Positions 57,659-64,000 of a stretch of 64,000 bases of DNA are shown here, piece by piece; positions within the stretch are counted from its first letter, which is position 1; every line of letters begins with the position of its first letter. This stretch comes from Chloroflexota bacterium (GTDB lineage: Bacteria; Chloroflexota; Anaerolineae; Aggregatilineales; Phototrophicaceae): positions 52,064 to 116,063 of the forward strand of contig JACAER010000010.1 in assembly GCA_013388745.1 (NCBI GenBank), given 5' to 3'. The notes beneath the pieces were generated by a model, which was given only the letters and a program-made list of their open reading frames with translations, did not search any database and was not told the origin of the DNA. Both the position numbers and the translations under genes were made by a program.

Positions 57659-60600
57659 CTACAAGCGGCGTGCCAGACGCCAGCCCAGCATCAGGCTGAG
57701 CGCCCACAGCCCCGCCAGCATCCAGGCGCGCCACGAGGGCGTTTCGCCTGTGGCCGGCAGCGTATCAACCACAATCAGGCGCGCCTCGGCGCTCAGCCCA
57801 TTGTTCATGACAGCGCGGTTGATGAGGAATGGATCGCCGTCGTAATCTGCGCTGATGCGTGTTTGCACCGTGAGCGTCACCGTCTCGTTGGCCCCCAGCA
57901 CGCCAAGCGTGAAGTTGACCGTCTGCCCATTGAGCGTGGCTGTGCCCGCCGTCGCCGTGACGCTCAAGGGTTCCAGACCATCGGGCAGCACATCGCTAAT
58001 GACCACATTTGCCATCGGCGCGCTGCTGGGGTTCGTGAGCAAAATCGTCCAGGCGACGGTATCGCCGGGGCTGGCAAAGGGCGGGAAGACATTTTTCACC
58101 AGTCCAACCGGCGCGCCTGCGCCCAGGGCCGCATCGCCCCAGCGCGCCCGCGCTTCCACTGGCATCTGCGGAATTGCCAGTTCGTCGCTGACATCGCCGC
58201 TGGCGTTGGCGTCCCAGTTCAGCGCGGCGATGTTATCGACCTGGCGCACGCCACCGTTCACCGTCGTGCGGTAGCTGATAAGGATTTCGTGCTGCGCGTC
58301 CTGCTCGTTAAACACGCCGGGATCCGCGTACAGCGTGCCCGTTACGACGATGCGGTTATTGGGCTGGTCAAAGACACAGCTTGTCACCGTCGATTGGCCT
58401 TCGGGCGCGCAGACCAGGCTGTTGTCGATATACGTCGTGCCCTGCGGGATAGGGTCAATGATCTGGATCGGCAGGGTTGTGTTGGGATCGTTGCCGTTGT
58501 TCACCCAATACATGCTCCAGGTCAGTTCCGGCAGGCGGTTGGCGTCGAAAGTCTTGAAGCCCTGCGGCGGCTCGAACAGCCCGAAGTTGTCGGTATCCGT
58601 CGCGCTGTTATTGGTCATGTCCGGGTCGAGCATAATCACGGGCGGCGCGATGGTCGCTGTATTGCTCACCTGCCCCACCGGCGCGTTCTGGTTAACCGTC
58701 GCTGTCACTGTGTAGGTCAGCGTCTCGCCCACGTCCAGACTCACCGTGTCGTTGATATCGCCCGTGCCGTTGGCCGCACACAAGGCTGCCCCGCTGGCCG
58801 TGCATGTCCATATGGGATTATCCAGCAGCGTGGGAATCGTATCGGTGACCAGGCCGCCGACCACGTTCGCCGGACCGTTGTTGCTGACGATAATGGTGTA
58901 CACCAGCGTGTCGCCGGGACGGAAAATATTGGTGTTGTTGGACTTGGTGATCGCCAGATCCGCCGCGATCTGCCCGTCGGTATCGGTCGCTGTGTTGTTG
59001 TTCGTGTCCGTTTCGGTCACGCCGCCCGGCGCAGTGATCGTCACGGTGTTGGGCAGATTCCCGGTGAAAGCGCTGTCCACCGTAACATTGACAGTGAAGG
59101 TGATCGTGCTGCCTGCGGGCAAATCGACGGCCAGGTTAATGTCTGCCGTGCCGCTGGCGCCGCAGGCCGCACCGCCTGTCGCCGCAACCGTAGTGCAGTC
59201 CCAGGCAATGCTGCTGTAGCGCCCGCCCGTCGTCAGATCATCGACCACGGTCGCGCCGATCACGCTGCTGGGGCCGGCATTGCTCACGACGATGGTGTAG
59301 GTTTGTGCTGTACCCGGCGTGTAGATAATGATGCCGTCGTCTTTGGTCACGCGCAGATCAACGCGCGGGTCGTTGCTGTTGCTATCCGTCGCGCGATTAT
59401 CCTGTGGCGCGCTGTCAGTGAAGTTCGGCGGCACATTAACCGTCACGGTGTTATCCAGATTACCCGTCGCCGCCGGGTCTACATTGGCTGTGAGCGTGTA
59501 GGTCAGGAAATTGGCCGCACCCGCTGCGATCGTCACGGTATCGTTGATACTGCCTGTGCCGCTCGGCGTACAGGTGGCCGCGCCAGAGGCGACACATGTC
59601 CATGCGGCGTTCAGCAGCGCCGGCGGCAGATTATCGATGACCGTCGCGTTTATGGCGTCCGAAGGCCCGCTGTTGCGCACGATCATCGTGTAGGTGACGG
59701 ACGTGCCCGGCGTATAGGCCGCCGTGCCGTCGTCTTTCGTGATGCTCAGGTTGACGATCGGGTTATTGCTGTTGGTATCGGCTGCGCTGTTATCCAGCGG
59801 ATCGGGATCCGTCACGCCAGCCGGCGTATCGACACGTGCCGTGTTGATCAAACTGCCTGTGGCCGCCGGATTCACCGTCACGTTGACAACGAAAGTCACG
59901 CTGGCGCCCAACGGCAGATCTACGGTGGTACTAATGTCGCCTGTGCCGCTGGTCGGCGCATGACAAACGCCGCCGCCCGTCGGCGCGACCGCCGTGCAGT
60001 TCCAACTGATGCTGGTATAGCGCCCGCCGCTGGTCAAATCATCGAACACGACAGCGTGAGCGATGTTGCTGCCGCGCGTGTTGCTGACGACAATAGTGTA
60101 GATCAGCGGCAGGCCTGGCGTATACGATACGCCGCCGTCGTCCTTCGTAATGCTGAGGTCGGGGCCGATGACCGTCAGTTGGTCGCCATCGCTGACCGCC
60201 GGATACGTGCGCTCGTTGGCATCTGTGCCGGGCAGCGACGAGTACATATTGACCACCGCTGTATTGGGAATCACGTCGTTGGCGTTCACCGCGTTGGTCA
60301 ACACCACGCTAAAGGTGAACGTCAGGGGCGTGTTGACGAGCACAGGGCCACCTGTGTACGTGACAGTATTGCCCGCCAGGTTGAAGGTGAAGCCACCGGG
60401 CGTAGTCACTGCCGTGATGCTGCTGAAGCGCGCATCAAGCGTGTCCTGAATATTCAGATCATAGGCCGGCGCTGTGCCGATGTTGTTGACCAGCAGTTGA
60501 ATCTGGATAACATCGCCCGCGCCGCCTACGTTGGGCACGAACGTCTTGACAATGGTAAGGTTTGGCTCGCCCACCGTTACATTCACTGTGCCGGAGGCGC

Positions 60601-63600
60601 TGATCGGGCCGCTGCCGGGCTGTAACGTCGCACTGTTGCCCAGTACAACGCCGCTGCTGCTGCCTGTTTCGTTCAGCACGCGCGCTTGCAGCCGCACTAC
60701 GAAGCTGTTGTTGGCCGCGTTGCCATCCGCCGTGACACTGATATTGGTGAACGTCAGCGTCACATCGTCGCCGCTGCTGCCGAGCGAGGCGATGATCGGC
60801 GCGTTGGGGATGCTGCCGCCGAAGCCGCTGCTGTCCACGGTCACCGAGCCGGAGACGAAGGCCATCCCGGCAGGCAGTTGGTCAACCAGCGTGAGCGAAG
60901 GAATGGTGCCTTCCGGCAGCGTGAGGGTCAGCGCGTAGGTAACGATCTCGCCGATGGCGACAGTCGCGCCGGCGGTATCGGCCAGCGAAGTGCTGTCGAG
61001 CGCCTTCTGAATGCCATACGAGCCGACGGTGAAGCTGGCCGAAGCATTGACTTCGTAGTCATTGAGCGCCCCACTGTTGAGCAGGTCAGCGCCGTCAGGT
61101 GTGCCCACGCCGTCGCTGCGCTCATTGGCCGCGCTGCCATCCAGCGAACTCCAGATCACGTCTGCTGTGTTGTTCAGTACGGCGCCGGGCACTGCGCTGC
61201 TGTCAATCGTCGCCTGGAAAGTGATGGTCACAGTCGCGCCCGCAGGCAGATCAAATGTGCCGTCGGCACTGCTGGGCAGGCGCAGTGTCGCGCCCGCCAC
61301 TTCGAACGACGGGGGAGCGATACCTGTCGCCGTGATATTAACGGCGGACAGATTCACCAGGCCGGCGGGCAGTGTGTCTGTCAGCACCAGATCGAAGGCC
61401 GTGCCGACACTGTTCGCGGCGTGCGCCAGCGTTACCTGATAGGTGACCACCCCGCCGGCGCTGGGCGGCGCCGGCGGCACGAGTATACTCTTGCCAATTG
61501 TCAGCACTGGCTCGACCACTGTCAGCGCATCGCTGGCCGTGCGCGTCTGTGTGCCCGCGTTATTGTTATAGCTCAGCGTGGCGCTGTTGCTGCGTGTCAC
61601 GCCGTTCTGGCTGCCGGCGACATTTTCCACCACTGCCGTGTAGGTAATCGTGACGCTGGCACTGCTGATAACGGCGTCGCCAAATGTCCACGTCAGCATA
61701 TTGCCGACCTGCGTGAAAGTCGGCGCTGGCGCGATCCCTGCGCTCACGTTGAAGCTGCCGCCGTAAGCCAGTCCGGCAGGCAGTGTATCGCTGATCGCCA
61801 GATTGCGCAGCGTACCGAGCGGGCTGCTGATCGTCAGTGTGTAGGTGAGCATACCGCCAATGGTGACATTGGGCAGCGCGCCCGCCCCACCGTCGCTCTT
61901 GCTGAAGGTCGGCGCAGCGCTGCTGAAGCTGGCGCTGGCCGTGTCCATTATCGTGCCATCGCTCGGATCGGTATAGGTGCGTTCGCCGGGGATGACGCCG
62001 TTGAGGCTTGTCCAGTCGGCGTCAATCGTATTGGTATGCGTGCCATCCAGCGCCAGGGCGCTTGTCGCCACCACGCTGTAGACGCATTCGATATAACCGC
62101 CCGCCGGAATGTCCCAACTACCCGCCGGACTGCCGTCGAAGCTCAGCGCTGCGCCGCTGTCGGTGATTGTGCCGTCAAGCGTGCCCACGCCAAAATTGGT
62201 CGTACACACGATCGCCGCCGCGCCTGTGTAGTCCGTGCCGGGGGGCAGCAGGTCATCGGCGGTGACTTCGTAGGCCGTGCTGCCGCCCGTGTTGGTGAAG
62301 CGCACGGTGTACGTCACCGCATCGCCCGCCTGCACGCTCGTGGTCGGGTTGACGTTCTTCGTCGTTGTGATTTCTGAGCCGGCGATGGTGAAGCTGTCGC
62401 TGCCCGTGATCTGCGGCTGCGGTGTGCCCGCCGCATCGCTGTAATCCAGCGCCGCGGTGTTCGTCAGCAGCAGCCCGCCAACGTTCGCCGGCACATTCGC
62501 TACGGTTGCCGTAAACGTGATCGTCAGCGGGCGCGCGGTAATCACCGCATCGCCGAAATTCCAGGTGATGGTGACGTTGGCTGTGCCGTCATTTGGCGCG
62601 CTGACGGTGGGCGCGACACTGCTCACACCAACAATCACGGCGTCGTTGTTGTAGATCAACCCCGCTGGCAGCACATCGCTCACGCTGAAGCCGCGCAGCG
62701 TGCCCAGCGAGCTGTTCACCGTCAGGGTATACGTGATCGTGCCGCCGATTGGCGCTTGCGTCGTGCCGTTGTCACTCTTGCTAAAGGTCGGCGCGGGCGA
62801 AGTGAAGCTGGCGCTGGCCGTATCTACTGTCGTGCCGTCACCTGGATCCGTGTACAGGCGTTCGTTGGGCACATTCCCGTTCTGGCTGCTCCAATCGGCA
62901 TCAATCGTGTTGGTGAACGTGCCGCTGATGAACAGGCTGCTCGTCGCCGTTACGCTGTACACGCATTCGATGTACGAATCCGTCGGATCTGTCGCCGGAA
63001 TGTCCCAGCCGCCCGCCGGACTGCCGTCGAAGCTCAGCGCTGCGCCGTTGTCGGTGATTGTGCCGTCAAGCGTGCCTGTGCCGAAATTGGTCGTACACAC
63101 GATCGCCGCTGGCCCCACATAGTCCACGCCTGTGGGCAGCAGGTCATCGGCAGTCACGTCGAAAGCTGTGCTGTCGCCTGTGTTGGTGAAGCGCACGGTG
63201 TAGGTCACCACATCGCCCGCCTGCACGCCTGTCGTCGGGTTGGCCGCTTTCGTCGTCGTGATAATCGGTGCGCCAGCGATCGTCACGCTGTCACTGCCCG
63301 TGATCTGCGGCTGCGGTATGCCCGCCGCATCGCTGTAATCCAGCGCCGCGTTGTTTGTGAGCACCAAAGCGGGGATATTCGCCGGCACATCCGCCACAGT
63401 CGCCGTAAACGTGATCGTGGCCGGACTGCCTGAGATGAGCGCATTGCCGAATGCCCATGTGACCGTGACATTCGCCGTGCCGTCGTTAGGGGCGCTCACC
63501 GTCGTCGTCGCCGCGCTCATTCCGTTCAGCACCGCGTCGTTATTGTAGATCAAGCCTGCCGGCAGCACATCCGTGATCGTCAGATCGCGTATCGTGCCCA

Positions 63601-64000
63601 GCGGGCTGTTCACCGTCAGGGTATACGTGATGGTCGAGCCAATGTTGACGAGCGCCGCGCCGTTGTCGCTCTTGGTAAAGGTTGGCGCGGGCACGCTGAA
63701 TGTCGCTGTGGCCGTGTCCTGCGTGCCATCTACCGCCACGCCGGGGGTATCGTCGTACACGCGCTCGCCAGGCACACTGCCGTTGACACTCGTCCAATCG
63801 GCATCAATCGTATTGGTGTAGCTGCCGTTGGCGAACACCGCCGATGTCACGCGCACTATGTACACACATTCGATATATCCACCCGCCGGGATGTCCCAGC
63901 CGCCTGCCGGACTGCCGTCGAAGGTGAGCGATGTGCCGTTGTCCGTGATTGTGCCGTCAAGCGTGCCTGTGCCGAAATTCGTCGTACACACGATCGCCGC
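57659..64000 (-). CDS. Giant DUF11-repeat cell-surface protein with LPATG sorting signal (N-terminus beyond right edge)
   Basis: At least 2113 codons are open to the right edge. The protein is a chain of DUF11-like beta-sandwich repeats (recurring ITTTKAANPTTGVQAGD, VTYTVRFTNTGDSTAF, DLLPTGVDY, SITKDDG-x-x-YTPG, NTATDTD). The most upstream visible part has a 297-residue double-repeat module of near-identical sequence. The C-terminus reads LPATGETPSWRAWMLAGLWA, then a hydrophobic helix and RLARRL: a sortase motif, membrane anchor and positive tail. It is therefore wall-anchored in a monoderm-like envelope. No sortase gene is in the window. Function is probably adhesion or surface layering, by analogy only. 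Confidence 0.88.
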   Translation of the reverse strand, partial: AAIVCTTNFGTGTLDGTITDNGTSLTFDGSPAGGWDIPAGGYIECVYIVRVTSAVFANGSYTNTIDADWTSVNGSVPGERVYDDTPGVAVDGTQDTATATFSVPAPTFTKSDNGAALVNIGSTITYTLTVNSPLGTIRDLTITDVLPAGLIYNNDAVLNGMSAATTTVSAPNDGTANVTVTWAFGNALISGSPATITFTATVADVPANIPALVLTNNAALDYSDAAGIPQPQITGSDSVTIAGAPIITTTKAANPTTGVQAGDVVTYTVRFTNTGDSTAFDVTADDLLPTGVDYVGPAAIVCTTNFGTGTLDGTITDNGAALSFDGSPAGGWDIPATDPTDSYIECVYSVTATSSLFISGTFTNTIDADWSSQNGNVPNERLYTDPGDGTTVDTASASFTSPAPTFSKSDNGTTQAPIGGTITYTLTVNSSLGTLRGFSVSDVLPAGLIYNNDAVIVGVSSVAPTVSAPNDGTANVTITWNFGDAVITARPLTITFTATVANVPANVGGLLLTNTAALDYSDAAGTPQPQITGSDSFTIAGSEITTTKNVNPTTSVQAGDAVTYTVRFTNTGGSTAYEVTADDLLPPGTDYTGAAAIVCTTNFGVGTLDGTITDSGAALSFDGSPAGSWDIPAGGYIECVYSVVATSALALDGTHTNTIDADWTSLNGVIPGERTYTDPSDGTIMDTASASFSSAAPTFSKSDGGAGALPNVTIGGMLTYTLTISSPLGTLRNLAISDTLPAGLAYGGSFNVSAGIAPAPTFTQVGNMLTWTFGDAVISSASVTITYTAVVENVAGSQNGVTRSNSATLSYNNNAGTQTRTASDALTVVEPVLTIGKSILVPPAPPSAGGVVTYQVTLAHAANSVGTAFDLVLTDTLPAGLVNLSAVNITATGIAPPSFEVAGATLRLPSSADGTFDLPAGATVTITFQATIDSSAVPGAVLNNTADVIWSSLDGSAANERSDGVGTPDGADLLNSGALNDYEVNASASFTVGSYGIQKALDSTSLADTAGATVAIGEIVTYALTLTLPEGTIPSLTLVDQLPAGMAFVSGSVTVDSSGFGGSIPNAPIIASLGSSGDDVTLTFTNISVTADGNAANNSFVVRLQARVLNETGSSSGVVLGNSATLQPGSGPISASGTVNVTVGEPNLTIVKTFVPNVGGAGDVIQIQLLVNNIGTAPAYDLNIQDTLDARFSSITAVTTPGGFTFNLAGNTVTYTGGPVLVNTPLTFTFSVVLTNAVNANDVIPNTAVVNMYSSLPGTDANERTYPAVSDGDQLTVIGPDLSITKDDGGVSYTPGLPLIYTIVVSNTRGSNIAHAVVFDDLTSGGRYTSISWNCTAVAPTGGGVCHAPTSGTGDISTTVDLPLGASVTFVVNVTVNPAATGSLINTARVDTPAGVTDPDPLDNSAADTNSNNPIVNLSITKDDGTAAYTPGTSVTYTMIVRNSGPSDAINATVIDNLPPALLNAAWTCVASGAATCTPSGTGSINDTVTIAAGAANFLTYTLTANVDPAATGNLDNTVTVNVPPNFTDSAPQDNRATDSNSNDPRVDLRVTKDDGIIIYTPGTAQTYTIVVSNAGPSSVIGATVVDDLTTGGRYSSIAWDCTTVAATGGAACGASGTADINLAVDLPAGSTITFTVNVTVDSAFTGNLPNTVTITAPGGVTETDTNNNTATDTDGQIAADLAITKSNNTNIFRPGDTLVYTIIVSNNGPANVVGGLVTDTIPTLLDNPIWTCTASGAALCAANGTGDINDTVSLDVGETLTYTVTATVNQNAPVGQVSNTATIAPPVIMLDPDMTNNSATDTDNFGLFEPPQGFKTFDANRLPELTWSMYWVNNGNDPNTTLPIQIIDPIPQGTTYIDNSLVCAPEGQSTVTSCVFDQPNNRIVVTGTLYADPGVFNEQDAQHEILISYRTTVNGGVRQVDNIAALNWDANASGDVSDELAIPQMPVEARARWGDAALGAGAPVGLVKNVFPPFASPGDTVAWTILLTNPSSAPMANVVISDVLPDGLEPLSVTATAGTATLNGQTVNFTLGVLGANETVTLTVQTRISADYDGDPFLINRAVMNNGLSAEARLIVVDTLPATGETPSWRAWMLAGLWALSLMLGWRLARRL
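62127..64000. repeat. Long direct DNA repeats, period 891 bp, inside the DUF11 gene
   Basis: The block beginning GGACTGCCGTCGAAG occurs at 62127, 63018 and 63909, exactly 891 bases apart each time, with long near-identical stretches around it. This equals 297 codons, one module of two DUF11 units. The array probably continues beyond the window. Confidence 0.85.

Noticed and set aside
57602..60625. 1007-codon open frame on the plus strand
   Set aside because: It lies opposite the DUF11-repeat gene and its translation is Arg/His/Ala-rich without family motifs; it is an antisense shadow of a GC-rich repetitive gene.
60686..62377. 563-codon open frame on the plus strand
   Set aside because: Also antisense to the DUF11 gene; long only because the repeats keep the same antisense frame open.
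62100..64000. Regularly spaced repeats considered as a CRISPR array
   Set aside because: The period is 891 bases and in frame with a protein repeat; CRISPR repeats are 20-40 bases with short spacers.

Overview
The window is bacterial chromosome, about 58-60% GC by eye. The gene repertoire suggests a Chloroflexota (Anaerolineae-like) organism. The signs are an mreBCD-PBP2-minCDE-rodA block, many PAS/GAF sensor kinases with loose response regulators, a giant DUF11-repeat wall protein ending in LPATG, LysM and PPC secreted proteins, both GluRS and GlnRS, a Uma2 relic and VapBC-type modules. This assignment is an inference from gene content; there is no rRNA or marker phylogeny here. I see no insertion sequence, prophage, CRISPR array or rRNA operon. 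It reads as chromosome core with a few small accessory insertions and decayed genes.

Layout. 1-9117 is mostly minus strand: a Clp/Hsp100-like AAA+ protein cut by the left edge, a STAS-like protein, a GH3 hexosaminidase translationally coupled to an esterase-CapA fusion, two paralogous OmpR-type response regulators, and tilS. 9219-19919 (plus) is the cell-shape and division block (mreB, mreC, mreD, PBP2, a membrane protein, minC, minD, minE, rodA) followed by gltX. 20211-22251 holds a tRNA-Gln(CUG) with its own promoter and terminator, directly before glnS, so gltX, tRNA-Gln and glnS are neighbours. 22300-30030 holds a WYL-domain relic, a PH-like membrane protein, two small membrane proteins, a radical SAM/methyltransferase pair, an AlbA_2/HATPase protein, a membrane-GAF histidine kinase and a Uma2 relic. 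30044-41008 (minus) holds murI, a class-I amidotransferase-like peptidase, rplS, a PPC/SH3 secreted protein, a NUDIX hydrolase, a LysM lipoprotein, a receiver-kinase plus PAS/GAF kinase pair, uppP and a doubly frameshifted crcB.

41260-53655 (plus) holds an orphan lipoyl acyltransferase (E2), an aldolase-SDR fusion, an antitoxin with a truncated PIN toxin, a GT39-like glycosyltransferase, an asparaginase N-domain protein, and an acyl-metabolism cluster: a KAS III-like enzyme, an inserted toxin-antitoxin pair, an acyl-CoA ligase-like enzyme, two tandem alpha/beta hydrolases, and a ferredoxin-CDGSH protein. 53724-57486 (minus) is a two-component locus. 57659 to the right edge is a huge DUF11-repeat surface protein with an exact 891-bp repeat period.

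Functionally the window is rich in envelope work: shape (Mre/RodA/PBP2), septum placement (Min), precursor supply and recycling (MurI, UppP, GH3), wall binding and surface display (LysM, PPC, LPATG protein), with sensor kinases scattered between. The least ordinary items are the Clp-like protein with degenerate Walker motifs, the esterase-CapA fusion, the KAS III/ligase/double-hydrolase cluster with an embedded toxin-antitoxin pair, and several broken genes.
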